Shown piece after piece: positions 12,137-24,405 of a DNA stretch of 64,000 nt. Both the position numbers and the translations under genes were made by a program. The DNA is taken from NCBI GenBank assembly GCA_900169235.1, contig FWCC01000314.1:28200-92199 (forward strand). The letters run 5' to 3'. The DNA is from Zarea fungicola. Its lineage: Eukaryota; Ascomycota; Sordariomycetes; Hypocreales; Cordycipitaceae. The notes under the pieces are model-generated. The model saw nothing but the letters and a program-made list of their open reading frames with translations, was not told the origin of the DNA and did not search any database. The number at the start of each line of letters is the position of its first letter. The first letter of the stretch is position 1.

Positions 12137-14635
12137 TTAAAAATGGGGAACTGAGAATCCTTCCATTATTAAATTTACAATGCTGAGGAATCCTTCACCA
12201 AGAATAAAACCCTACGCGCGCGTCAGTGAGATATCAGTCAACCATGATGCGCATTCGTTTCTCACAGAAGCTAGAATGATGAGAGGAGTACTGGAACGTC
12301 TCATCGCATTTAACCAAATCCACGCCATTATTCCACCAGCAGCTCTGGCAAGCGTAAATGAAGGCACATTATACATGCCTGGCAAAATTAGAACATGGTA
12401 GAAGGTTAGACCCCAATATTGACTTACCAACAGCGACAGCTATGCCTCCTGGTATCCACGGCCGCCACGGTTTTCCCGCTGCCACAATTCTGAAAATAGT
12501 TGTACAAGCGAAGAGAATCCCTGCACCAACTGCCCATTCTGTAGCCATGTAGGGCAACCCTTGGCCTGTCACTAGTCGAGCAGTAAAAATCCAAACGTAG
12601 GCTGTCGGTACTTGAAAAAGCTCTCCCGGAATCTGATAAACTCTAACGAAGAAAATTAGTATCATCCTACCCACGGCAAATGACGCGACCTATTTACCGA
12701 GTGTAGAGACGATAGATGAAGGCACTAAGAACCGCTCCAACAGTGGCTCCGATCATCTGGCCCCAGAATTGTGCTTTCGGAGATGCGCCAAGAAGGTGAC
12801 CAGTCTTCAAGTCTTGCATTAAATCTCCAGCTTGAAGTGCGCCCTGCGTAAACATCAGTGAGTTTCGTCCCTTGCTGCACGGGAAGGAAACGGTTAGCCT
12901 ACTGCTTCAGACTAGACGGAAGAAGATATATTAGCTTGATATTGGATACTGCGCTGAGGAAGAGAAACTCACCACTGCTCCAGCAACGAGATTGATCAGA
13001 ACGCTTGATTTGTTCGACTGCGGGATGATCAGCGCAAAGAAGAGCTGTGCTAGCTTGCTGATTCCAGAGACAGGATTTAAATCAGTCTCACCAAGAGCCC
13101 TGACGCCCATGATACTCAGTACAAGGGCCATGAAGACCGCAATAACCGTCGCAAATAAGGGAACAAGCTCGCCGAAAACGACGTGAATGGTGATAATGCA
13201 CAGAACAATTGACAGCACGAGTCCAACAGCAACAGTTCTATTACTGATCCGCTGGTGTTCGGGAGCATCTTCGTTGCCTGGTTGAGTACGTTGCTCAATA
13301 GTTTCATCTCCGTCATCGTCGTTTTCTGTTGAATCATCATCTTCTCGACCTCGTAGAAGTGTATACCGTGGCGCGCCACCCGATAAAATTCTTCCAAAAT
13401 AACTTTGGCGAATGCCATTAACCAGGCGCGAAATTGCCTGCTTGGAATCTGCAGTAAATAGGGATCGAATGGCAACGTAGCCCAGACTTACAACAGCATC
13501 CACGAGCATAATCGCCAATGATACCCAGACGATCCAGCCCTTGCTTCCGTGTTCCCAGTCATCAACAGGTCCCGGCGCCCATCCCTTGAACTTTGCCAAT
13601 GGGCTTAAAATAGCCCATCCAATAATGGCACCCAGTGTCATGTGCATGGTCGTCTCCGTTCCCATAATGATGCCCTGCCCGACATAGGCAAGGCTCGGGT
13701 TCAGCGTCCAAAGCCATGTGTTAGCAACCGTGGTTCCAAGAATGGGAATATTCCGGAGAACAGGAAAAAAATAAGTTAGAATGGTAGCCATCCCGGAGAC
13801 AAAGAAGCACAATAGTAAAAGTCGCAAGTTGGCTACCCAGTCTGAGCCATCCCGGGCGCCTGTAGGCTCGCCCACCAAAGGGGCGGGACTCTCTTCCTGT
13901 GCGTCATGGGAATCCTGTCTTGGAACTAAACTGGCAAATCCACCTTTAGAGGCTTCATCCAATGCTTGCTTGGACTGATTTCCTTGGCCATGGAGCACGG
14001 ATATGAGCACAGCGGTGCTGAAACCACTGGGAAACCGTAGACGTTCCCTGATTATCACCTGTTTGCGCCTATGGTGCGGTTTATTAGCATAAAAAATTCA
14101 AAAAATTCATACCGTAGATAACGAAGTCTGGGCTATAAGCAAATTCATACAAAGGTACCGCAAAAACGACTCCAAAATAGCATAGGCCGAGTGACCAGAC
14201 AACAAGCTGCCAAACACTAAGATTCAGCGGCCCTCTTTCATCCGGAGAAAGAAGGTAATTCATTGCCGGTATCTTGGAGAAAGTTAGCTTCTCCAAAACC
14301 GAGTTAAGATGCCTCGTATTTGAGCATGACAAAGGGGATCAATGATCTATGCATACCACGCCGACAAACCCGCAACCAAGAGGCATGATAGCCATGCCAC
14401 AAGCTACACTTTGAACGAGTACGTTCTCAACTGGTGAAAATGGTAGCTCCAGATGGCTTCTTAACAATCGGAAAATGCCGAATCCCATAAGGCTGGCGGG
14501 CATGGACATAATCGAGACCCATCCTGTCTGCAACCCGAAGTAGACATTGGCAGCGCATATCACTGTGCCAATGGTTAATCCAGCCACTACCGCACGGATA
14601 GTAAAATGCTGTTCTTGCGGCACAGCAGGTGCCAT
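12137..14635 (-). CDS. OPT-family membrane transporter (eight exons, one of 9 nt)
   Basis: Polytopic transporter of the oligopeptide transporter superfamily, of the type represented by yeast YGL114W; the substrate is not known with certainty. Exons 14635-14357, 14272-14151, 14068-12973, 12911-12903, 12843-12698, 12642-12428, 12378-12266 and 12211-12137 join in phase to 684 residues. Landmarks are VYFGLQTGWVSIMSMP, GFVGVIPA, FAVPLRKQVIIRERLRFPSG, ALGETDLNPVSG and AGDLMQDLKTGHLLGASPKA, with a C terminus ending FSVPHF. The 9-nt microexon encodes Ser-Glu-Ala and is required to restore the family block VAGAVSEAGALQAG. Many hydrophobic segments fit 14-16 membrane helices. The start at 14635 gives a short N terminus; the frame is open further upstream without an ATG, so an extra 5' exon is possible. 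Very close convergent overlap with RMT3. Confidence 0.88.
12903..12911 (-). other. 9-nt microexon of the OPT transporter
   Basis: The exon TCTGAAGCA lies between a 61-nt intron (12972-12912, GTGAGT..TCTAG) and a 59-nt intron (12902-12844, GTAGGC..CGCAG). All joints are phase 0. It supplies Ser-Glu-Ala in the most conserved cytoplasmic loop of the family, where an (A/S)EA tripeptide precedes the QAGDLMQDLKTG block. Confidence 0.82.
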
Positions 14636-15038
14636 TTTGTCCGGATTTTTGTGTTGTCCTTTGGTGGCGCGTGTTGGTGGTGCTTCGATTACAATCCATG
14701 TCTTAACTTCGCTAGTTATTGTGTGCTTGACAGCTTGGCCAGCAGATTAGTAATGTCTCCCAGGTGCCCGCACAGACAGGCTGCTGTACCCGCTAGAAAT
14801 TTAGCTTTCAGTTCGTCCAGTGGACAGACAGAACGTTGCAAGGGAAGAGATTCGTGGTTATTGCATGTCTCGCAATAAAATTGCTGCAACGAAAAATCTA
14901 GTATCTAGTATCTGGTATATGGTATTTTTTTTGAAACGTTTGACTACGAAGTTTGCGCTGAGTTGTACACATAGCAAAAACATATCTTTGTAATCTTCTG
15001 GCGAACTTGCGCTTGCTAGATTAAGTATTATAAATTTA
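14636..15038. other. Intergenic between the OPT transporter and RAV1
   Basis: Short tandem gene spacer on the minus strand, holding the RAV1 3' UTR and the transporter promoter. No gene is supported. A 55-codon open stretch without an ATG (minus strand, about 14880-14716) was considered and rejected. Confidence 0.55.
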
Positions 15039-18000
15039 TCATAAACCGAAGCTGTCAAGAAGCGATCCTACATCTGGTTCTTCAAAACCCGTCGGAGCGG
15101 AAGCTCTCTGTTTGCTAGGCAGTCCTGTCTGAAGCTGCAGCAGAGGGAGATCATTTACAACTAGTGAGCTTCTCCGGCGGAGGAGCTTCAGTGGGTTGAC
15201 CTCTCCTCCAATTCCTGCTGTAGCTGCGGGTTGGAATTCCCAATTTCTCACTGCAACATGTTTCATTAGCTAGTTTCTCAAAGAAGAACTTTTACCATCC
15301 TTACCCAAGTCTAAACCCAGAAGATCGCAGCCCATGCGATCGTATATTTTTGCACTATGCAGCACAAATTCCCACTCCACTCTGGGATTTACCTTCGAAG
15401 CACCACGAAGGGTTTGTAAAGTTTTGTGGCGCAGCTGAGCATAGAGGACAACTAACGCTGGATCGTCTGTCAGAAACAAACGCGAGCGGAAATCCGGCGA
15501 ACTTGGTGTCTCTAAAAGTGTGTATACTGGTGTCTGTAAAGGTTAGCACTGCCAAGATCAAGTAAGATATGTTTCGTGTCAACGTACTATTAGAGCTCGT
15601 ACAGCCATGTCCTTCCGCCCTAGCATCCAGAAAGCCCAGGATGCGAGCCATCTGTCCCCTTCTTGAGCAGCAAGCGGTAAAATTTCCTCTTGTAGCAGCC
15701 TGCGCATGACAGGCCCGTTATCACCCTCATATACCCGCGCAATTGCAATTGCAAGCTGCATATCCTTCAACTGCCGGAGACAAACTTCAACGGCATCGTT
15801 CAATTTGCCAGCAAGAAGAAAAAACGCCGCAGCGTATTGAAAACGTCGTTTGCTTAACAACGCATAGGCATTCTTCTGTGCCACAGTCTTCCACTTATCC
15901 TCATCAAAGTTGTTGAGCAGCAAGCGCTGCGTTGCCGCTTGTTCCTTGTTGCCGGCTGCCATACGCCAGAGACCTTGAAGAACAGTCTTCTTTTTTAGAG
16001 CCAGATAAAACAAGCTGCACTCCACAGGGCTTTTGACTTCATTGCTAGTGTATTCATTTCTTGCTACAATTTCGAATTGAGCTCGTAAAGTAGATGCATT
16101 AGATAGCCACATGAAAAGGCCACTCTCTCGAGCATTCTTCCAAAGCATGGGACCGTGCGTTTGGCGGGAAATAAAGTCAACAAGGATATCCTGGGTATTA
16201 GAATGATATGCCCAGTTTATCTCTCTCCAGGAAAGATGAATTTCACTGGTCCGACCTTTTCGAAGTGCGTGTTGGCGAAAGAAAAGCATAAAACGCGCAC
16301 CATTTTCGTCCATGGAACGGCGGTGCCGTTCGACGAATGCAGCACATTCGATCATGTCCATAAGCTGTATCTGCTCGTGGCCAGAAAGCTGGGAAATTCG
16401 AACTTTCGTCAGGATTTCGTTAATTGAAGCGGCTGTGGTCTCTTGAAAAGGTTCCTCCTCTGTATCTGCAACATTTTCGCCACTCAAATATTGCATTTGG
16501 GCTTTCTTCAAATACGGCGCATTTGTATGCTGTCACTGTTAGTTCATGTCATTAGGGATTGGTGGCAGTTCACCTACCGTTCCAGCGTATATTTCGCTCA
16601 CATCCAGCCCAAGGTAGTCGTCGACAGGTTCACCGGGTACGAGATACTTCAAGGTTCTGTGTAGTGCCTTAAGAATACGTCCTACAAGAACCCCTTTACC
16701 AGACAGAACACATTGACTCAAAAACTGGGGGTGGAATATAGGAAGCGGTCCGTTGAAACGCTGCACAGCGTCAAATATATCCCAAGAGCCATCTCGTCGC
16801 TGTGGCAGCCGAATGTCCATCGTATTTGTGTCGTCGCTGCTGACAAGTCGATCCTGAACGAACAACTGGTTACCAGCACCTATGACAAGATGTCCGTCCC
16901 CTAACCACGTAGAATCCCCAATAGGGTGTGGAGTTAGCTCTCGTATGCTTATTTCCCGTATTTGAGCCCATGCTGGGCCTTTATTTAAATAGTCGAAGCG
17001 CATTTGAGATAATAAGATAACCCGATATGGAAATCCTACCGCTAATATTGACTGTCCATCAGGTGTTGAGGTCCAATCCAGATCTTGGATTACGTTATGA
17101 GTGTCGTAATTCTCTTCGAACTCAAGGCGAGACCCCCCGATATCCCAAATCGTGAGCTGAGACCGCGTGTCGTTCACCAGTGCGGCCTTTTTAAGCGTAC
17201 TTCCACTGGCCAACGCGGGCTCCTCCATTCCAGTTTCTGTAGAGCATGTAGAAAGCCAGTCAACTTGTCGCGCCTGCATATTCACTCTTACAGTCCAGAA
17301 ATCCACTCGCCCACTCTTGGTATAGGACATGGCCACATCGCGGGCAAAAATATCCAGGAAGCCCGATGCAACAGGTGTTTTCCCCGCAGGATCAACGGGG
17401 AGGACATATTTGAGACTGTCTGTCACCTGCAACTCAAACCGACAGAACTCTTCAATGTAGCAACAGCCGCTCTCGGAGCTGCCAGCAGAATACGCAGGCA
17501 ATGCAACCTCCCACACGATTCCATTTCGTTCGGACGTAATCATGCAAACGTGTGCCTTTGTTCTCGCTTTAGGATCAGGTCGAGGTAAGACGATAAGTGA
17601 AAGCGGGTTTCCACTCCACTGAGCTGCACAAGTTGCGAGCATGCAGGCCAAACCAGACCTACAATCCCAGAGAGAAATATTGTCCGCGCCGAGAAGGACA
17701 ACAAATCGACCCTTTCGAAGAACGCAAACTCGGTGAATGTGCCCGGTATGCGGGATGACGCTCCTTCGGTTCAAACCAATACTTGTTACAGGTCGATGCT
17801 CTGGGTGGTTCCATACAATACATTCACCCTTTTCAGTTCTGGATACTACAGCACGCCCACTGAAGTTGCGATTTATCTTGGTGATAGAAGCTGAATGCCC
17901 AGACCACACAGCCTGTAAAGACATACGTTGATCATTCGTGGTCGGACTGAATAAATTTGCGACATCGCTATAGAAGACGCCAATTCTGCCGTCAAATGAA

Positions 18001-19249
18001 TGCCAGAGAAGGGCTAATTTGCCGCTTTTCTTATCGAAGTACGACATTATTTCTGTGTGGTTCGCTTCCGGAACTGTACGGAAACCGTCCAATGACTCGA
18101 AAATTTTGGATTTGACTTGGGCAATGTTGAAGATACGGTCGCCTTCCATAGTACTGTCGCCGACGTTATCCAGAGCCCATGCCGACATGGCTCCACATGT
18201 GTTTATGGCTAGACAGATTTCCGGGGTTTTGTTTGCAATAGCAACCAGATGCTCCATGGCTACTTCGTCCGTCGTGGGATCATCTGACATTCGCTCCTGG
18301 ACCACATGTTCGACGCAGGGCATGAAATCCCTCCCATCAATTACACAAACAATCCATGTAGAGGTATTATTTGACAGGTCTCTGAAGGGCTCATTTGTAT
18401 CAATAGAGCCCCATAATTGCCAATGCTGTCCACCTATTGTTTCTGTAGGTGTCCAGATACGGATGAGGCCGTCGATACAAAAGGTGTACAGAACATTGCT
18501 GGCAGATTGATCAACATGGAGAGGCTTGCGCCATCGCACCATAGTTACTACATCAGGATGTGATAGATATGAGTGATCGAATCGAACTTCGTCCCTGCCA
18601 TACGCCAGCCGTCGCCAGACTTTAGGTAATCGGTCATGATCGGAGATGGAGACGATGTAAGCCGAATCGTATGCTAGGGACGCAAACTTTGCGGTGTTCG
18701 GGAGCTGCTTCTGCCAGGAACATCGAATCTCCACCTTGGTTGAATACAGTGACAGTGATGAGGAGGCAACAAGGAGCTCCTCCTCTCGCCCCCACGACAA
18801 AGCAAACGGTTTCGCAGTGGCGACTTCTGGTGTTTCAAAGGAAGCTTCTAACGCCCACTAAGCCACTGTCAGTTCGCTTCGACGGTAAAACCATGTATTG
18901 CAGCCAAGTTGTCTCACTTTTAAAAGATCTTCCTGCTGCTCACTTGGTCGGTACACTCGAATACAGCTGTTCGTACAGACTGCTATTTTGCCGCTCCCGT
19001 CGTCGAGAGCGATCGCTTCAAGCTCGTCGTCATTGTCGTCATAGATAGTTTGTATTATTTCTTGGGGTCCATCCAATATAATCAGCGCACTGCCACTGAT
19101 ATAGGTCTGCTTGGGTAGGATATGCCGGTTAGCAACGTAAGGACAACTTCGTAGATGGGGATACTGACGTTGACGTGTTTGTTAGCCCGGGAACCAGTCG
19201 CAAAGCCCTGAAGCCTTGGCTGCGGCTTTCCTGGCAGGACGGCGCTCAT
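15039..19249 (-). CDS. RAV1: RAVE complex subunit Rav1 (V-ATPase assembly)
   Basis: Rav1 is the scaffold of the RAVE complex, which, with Skp1 and Rav2, reassembles the peripheral V1 sector onto the membrane V0 sector of the vacuolar ATPase. Exons 19249-19169, 19106-18918, 18857-16578, 16529-15588, 15533-15305 and 15250-15039 join in phase to 1310 residues. The N-terminal half is a double WD40 region (for example GSGKIAVCTNSCIRVYRP). The Rav1p_C region follows, with blocks such as RFQYAAAFFLLAGKLNDAVE and WASWAFWMLGRKDMAVRAL-like sequence near residues 1130-1160, and MGCDLLGLDLVRNWEF across the last splice joint. The first donor is GTCAGT, slightly off consensus. The start MSAVLPGKPQPRLQ matches the family. 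The protein is slightly short compared with some Rav1 orthologues because the C terminus stops soon after the last helical block. Confidence 0.9.
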
Positions 19250-19782
19250 TCTGCCAGATTTAGCCGTCTGTGAACATTTGTGCTACTCTGGTCACTGTAG
19301 TATATGGAATCCAGATCGGCCTGGCTCAGAACAAGATTTATTTAAGTTTGCAACGTCATGGGGGAAGCTCAACTGCCATGTGGGGCCGAGTAGTCATTCA
19401 CATCCACTGAGCTTGACGCGTGGAATGGCACAGCGCCTGTAAAGCACAAGCAAATCCTACGGCTACCGAGGGCGAAAGTACTCATTTCCTGGGTAAGTAG
19501 CCAGTTCTACGTAATTCAATTCTACACTGCTGCCCAGAAGGCCACGGGAACTCAGTTTGGGTTCCTGCTCAAAAGTAGAGTTACTAGATGTCATTACTGT
19601 AGAATCAATCAATGATATTTATGCCAAGCTGCCTAAAACAAAATAGGACGGGTATACATAGGAGGCCAAGACGCCAGATTAGGGGGTGAAGTTTTTAACT
19701 TCATTTTCTACCAAAGAAACTTTATGTTGGACATGGATTACCAGCAAGATAGTGGCCCGATTTTTCAAAAGAATTTATGACT
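19250..19782. other. Intergenic between RAV1 and SFI1
   Basis: 533-bp spacer between two minus-strand genes: the RAV1 promoter side and the SFI1 3' UTR side. I see no gene, repeat or clear regulatory motif. Confidence 0.5.
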
Positions 19783-22700
19783 TTAATTCCACTGGCTCAC
19801 AAACTCATCCACGGCTGATTCGTTTGCATCTTCCAAGGGTCGAGAATCGTGGCGTTGTGGACCAGCAAGCTTTGAGGGTTGTGGAGCGGGTTTGGTAGTA
19901 TTAGTCCATCTGGAGGAAGTAGCCCTAGACTCTTGCCTTTCAGTACCTCCCATTGGCTTCCTACTTGGTGTAGTTGGATTACTCCATCCCCAAGAAGGTG
20001 CCCTCTTGCGCACTGGTACAGTATGAGCAACAGCGCGGGTTTGAATTCCTCCATCCAAATAGCTCGACGGTTGCACTTCGACAACATCGTGCTGTCGTAT
20101 GGACATAGACCTAGTTGGTCGGGTCGATTGTCCTGGTCGGCCGGCAAGCGTTGAGTTGTAAAAGGCTTGATTTCGAACATGGACACTTCGCCGCAGAGTC
20201 GAAGAAGACAGGGGGGCTTGTGGTGTTGTAGAGACTGAAATGGTGGGCCGCAAGACCAGACTTCTCCGTAAACCCCGACTTGTGGTGGCTTTATTCAGCG
20301 CTTGTTCATGGCCCACGTCGAGGTCATCGCTTAGGCTTGGCGCAATTGAGGACTGCTCGTCTGTTTCTTTTACAGATGGCATAGGCTTGGCTAGTGAGCT
20401 TGGCACGGCTAACGGCCTGCTGGTCCATCGCGTAGGGGTATCCAGTAGTGTTGTGGGTGTATAAGAAGCGCGCAAGGTAGACTCGTACTTTCTATTTGGC
20501 TGCCTGGATGAAGAGGCTCTCCAGCTACTTCGACTGTTGAAGTTTTGATCGTTTCGCGGCGTCTCCGCGTCGTCTGTTAAACTGGGAACTTTGCGGCGTT
20601 GGCCTTCGTGTCGCCAAACTTGAAATACTCGGGTCCGTTTGTCTCCTTCATATCTTTGCTGGACCATTGCCGCCGTATGTGCCCTTCCGCTTCCCTGTAG
20701 TGAGGATATGGACCAAGATTTTAGGGATTGCCGTTGCTTGCGCTGTAGCCACATATCCCAACTTTGTGACTCTCGATGCGCCAGCTCATTTGATACAGTA
20801 CTCCAGTTGCGCACTGCAGTATGAACGGCAAACTTATGACCAGCTTCGCCCAGTTCCTGGTTTTGGTCAGCCATCGCTATCCACTTTTTGGTTGCGGCGA
20901 GTTTTGAAGCAAGGCCATGCGCTGCACGGCGCTGCTCTGCATTTGCATGCAAGGAAGTGTGTTGTCGAGCAGATAACCGCCAGTGATCCAAGGCAGATCG
21001 AAACTGTCTTTTCTTCCTCGCAGACGATGCCTCTTTATATCGGGACCTAAGTTGCTGTCTAAGCTCCTCTTTTCGAGAGGCCATCCTGGCCTCGTAGGCA
21101 TGATCCAGCACATGTAAAAAACTCTTAGCCATGATGTAGAGCCGCGCCCGGCTCGCATAGTTTTCTAGTTTGCTTGTGTACTGCACACAGTCCTCAACTT
21201 GGCAGAAGACGGCTGAGCTTTGGGACAGCTTGCAAAGCGATGTAGCTTTTCTTTTTTGTATTCTGTCAAGTCTTGTAGCTTGAGCCCAATCGCTAAGAGT
21301 ATTTATCGCCTTCCTGTAGTCATTTCGGCAGACGAATGCTTGCGCCCGAGAACTCAAATTCCAGTGACTGAAAACGGCATGTGCCCTTGTCCAAACCCGA
21401 TTGGCGTGGTAGGCGTCTGCCTTTTTCTTGACTTCGGAATGTTCCCACCAAGCCCCCAGGTAAGCGAACATTGGTCGTACCACACCAAGATGCCTTCCGA
21501 TAGTCAAGTGCGTTTCAGCCTCCTGCGCTTTGCATGACCACCGATGTGCGGCGGACTTTCTTTGCAGGTCTTGTCGGTACTTTGCCGTCGATTGGGTCAG
21601 TCTTTTCTGTGCGACCGCAATATTATTCCAAGAACTTGCAACTGCTTTTTTGATTTGATAAGCCGCTTCAATTTGAATGCTTCTCTGAGCGGTAACACAC
21701 AGCCATTGGGAGATCACTCGTCTAGCTATCGCGACACGATGCGTCTCAGCAATTGCAAAAGCGGCAGCTCGTAGTTGCTCCTCTTGGCAGGCAACGGCAC
21801 GTTGAAGTTTTTGAACCGCAGTAACAGCCCTCAACTGGTCGACTGCTGGTGATCTTGAGTTTGGTGCCTGGCTCCAGCCCAAAAAACAGCGAAATCGGAT
21901 CATATGCCGACGGGCAACAGCTTCTTTTTCTAATCTTGCTGCAGTTCTTTCTGCCCAGTGGTTGAATGCTTTGCTGCCAAGATATATTTCTCGCGCCCGC
22001 CCAGCTCGATGCAGCATAACGGTATAATCCCCGTTGTAGTAATCTTGTTTCCGGCTTAACGGATCATTGCTGTACCCTGGCAGAGGCCTAGTGTTTTTGA
22101 CTACAGGTTGCAGTGCATTCGGTTCGGTCGACAATTTCGTTTGGTGTTCATTCCTTGGAGAAGAAATTTCCCTCGGAGAGTCATCCTGTAATGAAAGCTT
22201 AGACGCATTCGAGGCTTGGGACTTTTCATCACTAAACGTGGCGACATTCCTCGCCTCACTGAGAAGAGACGGAAGTCCGATGCGGGTTTTTTGCCCTGTG
22301 CTCACCGTGCGCCACCGGTCCAGGATAGCAAGCAACGGGGGTTGTGATAAGGCAGAACGAAGTAGTGGAGTTTCGGTTTCAATGTCACGAGAGTCTGGTG
22401 TTGTTTCTGTTGCAGCTCTGGTTGAGTCAACGACATGCTGTGGTTGACTGTTCGAGGCCTGCCGCTGAGCGTTAGATTGAGTCTCGTATTGCACGTACGT
22501 TTCGTCATTGTTTTGGGGTATTGTGTTCTGTTCGAGAGTGGGCATAGCAGCTACAGCATCACTGGTGTGCCGCCAATCCATTTGCGAGAGTCCATCTTCG
22601 TCTTCTACTGTTTCTGAAGGTGCCACGAGCGGAGTTTCTATGTTGCCAGCTAGACCCGCTCGTGCTGATGATAGCCTGTCGACTTGTAGAACAGCGTGAT

Positions 22701-23256
22701 TGCTTTCCTGCAAGGGCAGGTGGGATGAGTGAGAGCCCTTAAATGACGGTGGGCTACATTCTCCAAACTCCAAGGCTATTCCCATGCTGGCCAAGACCGC
22801 TCGAAACTTCTCTGGCAAACTAGCCGCGCCTTTCTCCCCTCCAACACGGAATATCAACCGCGAAAGATGGTTTTCGTCGTCAGGATCGATGCCATGTCTG
22901 GGGAGGACCAGATCGTAAGCTTTGAAAAGCGCAGCGGCAGGCAGTGGCCTCGGTTCGTTTGCATCCTCAACTGTTTCTTGAGCGACAGCGACAATCTCGT
23001 GTAAAATTTCGATATCTAGAACAGATTAACATAATTCATCCCACGATAATATCAAGATTTACAAACCATCATTCGAGTAATATGGATCCTGGGTCGTTGT
23101 AGTCCACGTCGGCGATTGAGCATCATCACGGTTCTGCGAGGGCGCATCCTTCTTCGGTGATTGAAACGGCGTGTATGCCACTATGTCGGGGGGCTACATT
23201 AGTCCTGTCATCTTCGGAAGTAAAATAATATGTAGCGAGGGCTTACTCGAGCCCAT
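19783..23256 (-). CDS. SFI1: Spindle pole body half-bridge protein Sfi1
   Basis: Sfi1 forms the filament of the spindle pole body half-bridge by binding centrin (Cdc31) along a row of helical repeats, and controls pole duplication. Exons 23256-23247, 23180-23067 and 23015-19783 give 1118 residues. Residues from about 380 to 840 contain repeated Trp-anchored helices with spacing typical of Sfi1 repeats, such as FNHWAERTAARLEKEA, VISQWLCVTAQ, VFSHWNLSSRAQ, TLSDWAQATRL and LDHWRLSARQH. The N-terminal 350 and C-terminal 280 residues are Ser/Pro-rich, probably disordered and phosphorylated. The first coding exon has only 10 nt (MGS plus one base) and joins through a GTAAGC donor. This start is inferred from splice signals; an alternative start inside exon 2 lacks an early ATG. 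Confidence 0.85.
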
Positions 23257-23974
23257 ATTTGGGAGCGCTCGCTAGCGGTCCATAATCAAGGCAAGTTGCG
23301 AACAGTTGCTGTTTCTGCCGAGCAAGGCCAACTCGGAATGTTGGTTGTATCGATATCCCATGGCCTGTAGCACATGAGTTGTGGAATCAAATTCGATGGG
23401 ATACGGTAGTGTTGTTTGTACCAAGCAGTGTTCGCGATATTAAGGGAAGCTGTCGGCCATAGTTCAGTTGCCACGATCAAGCCATCGCCAAGTTGCCCAA
23501 CCACCTGAAGGCGTTCTCTAAGAACGCGCTACCGAAAAGGTCGCATGTTCAACAGCTTTACGCGTCAGGAAGAGTGGAGTCGCACGGCGAACTGTCGCCA
23601 TTGCTGTGAAAAGCGACCATGATGAAAAATACACTACATCTTGAAGAGAGACATAAGTTTATATTTCTATCCGGCTGCATTTCTGAGAGATAGTGAAGAC
23701 CAATGCGCTTATTAATAGTCGGAATTTCAGCCTTTAAGTCCATATGTTCTACTTTTGATTTTGTTTTGTTTTGTTTTGTTTTTTTTTGCGCTGGCACCGG
23801 CACTGGCTCTTTGTCCACAGGCTCAGATTACTAAGTCCAAAACTGGCAAGGTTGGTTGGAAACTCAGAAATTTGACCTCTTTTTCGCACTAATAACCCAA
23901 CTTAATCGAAAGTGAGAGATGGAAAAGCCGTAGGTATACTACAAATCACACATTACTGTTCAAATCTGGCCAGA
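23257..23974. repeat. Divergent SFI1/NDUFAF8 spacer with a T-rich pentanucleotide repeat
   Basis: 718-bp bidirectional promoter region. At about 23757-23787 it has a run of TTTTG units grading into a pure T tract. Such poly(dA:dT) tracts usually exclude nucleosomes in fungal promoters. Small open frames here have no support. Confidence 0.6.
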
Positions 23975-24259
23975 ATGTCCGTTCGCCCTATTCAGAAATT
24001 TGCCAAGGCAGCAACGCAATGTTCAGTCGAGGTAGGTGCTGGTACTTCGAGAACAACAGAGGAAGTGCACTAATCAAATGCCAGGCTTCAGCCTATGGCA
24101 AATGCATAGTCGCTGACTACAACGCTGTCGAGAAAAATAAGTGTGTCAAGGAATTTATGATATTAAAGAGCTGCTACCTGGTGCGTCTCAACTCAAGCCT
24201 TCAATACTAAACATCATCAACTAACGGACGAATAGCGTGCTGCCAAGAATGTTAAATAA
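23975..24259 (+). CDS. NDUFAF8: Twin CX9C mitochondrial complex I assembly factor, NDUFAF8-like
   Basis: Small intermembrane-space type protein of 58 residues from exons 23975-24031, 24085-24180 and 24236-24259. The four cysteines form two CX9C pairs: Cys-SVEASAYGK-Cys and Cys-VKEFMILKS-Cys. Spacing and surrounding residues (AYGKC, KEF, SCYLRAAK) match human NDUFAF8, which supports assembly of respiratory complex I, rather than Cox17- or Cmc-type CX9C proteins. Twin CX9C proteins are oxidatively folded by Mia40. All three exons have canonical introns (53 and 55 nt, both with CTAAT/CTAAC branch sites). The last exon carries only eight codons including the stop. The gene faces ILS1, with 146 bp between stop codons. 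Confidence 0.85.
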
Positions 24260-24405
24260 AGGGAAACAGGCCATGTGGGGTAGGGAGCATAACAAGGCAA
24301 TTCCATACACTACATAGCGAGTATTTAATCCATCATCTTCAACTTTCAACATTGGGGCAGATACAAGTCTACAAATGATGACTGAGTCTTTTTGAAAGTC
24401 CGTAG

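Noticed and set aside
14716..14880. Cys-rich open stretch on the minus strand upstream of the OPT transporter
   Set aside because: About 55 open codons beginning after a possible CAG acceptor look protein-like (YCETCNN) but have no ATG, no partner exon and a stop before the transporter start. A stretch this long can arise by chance.
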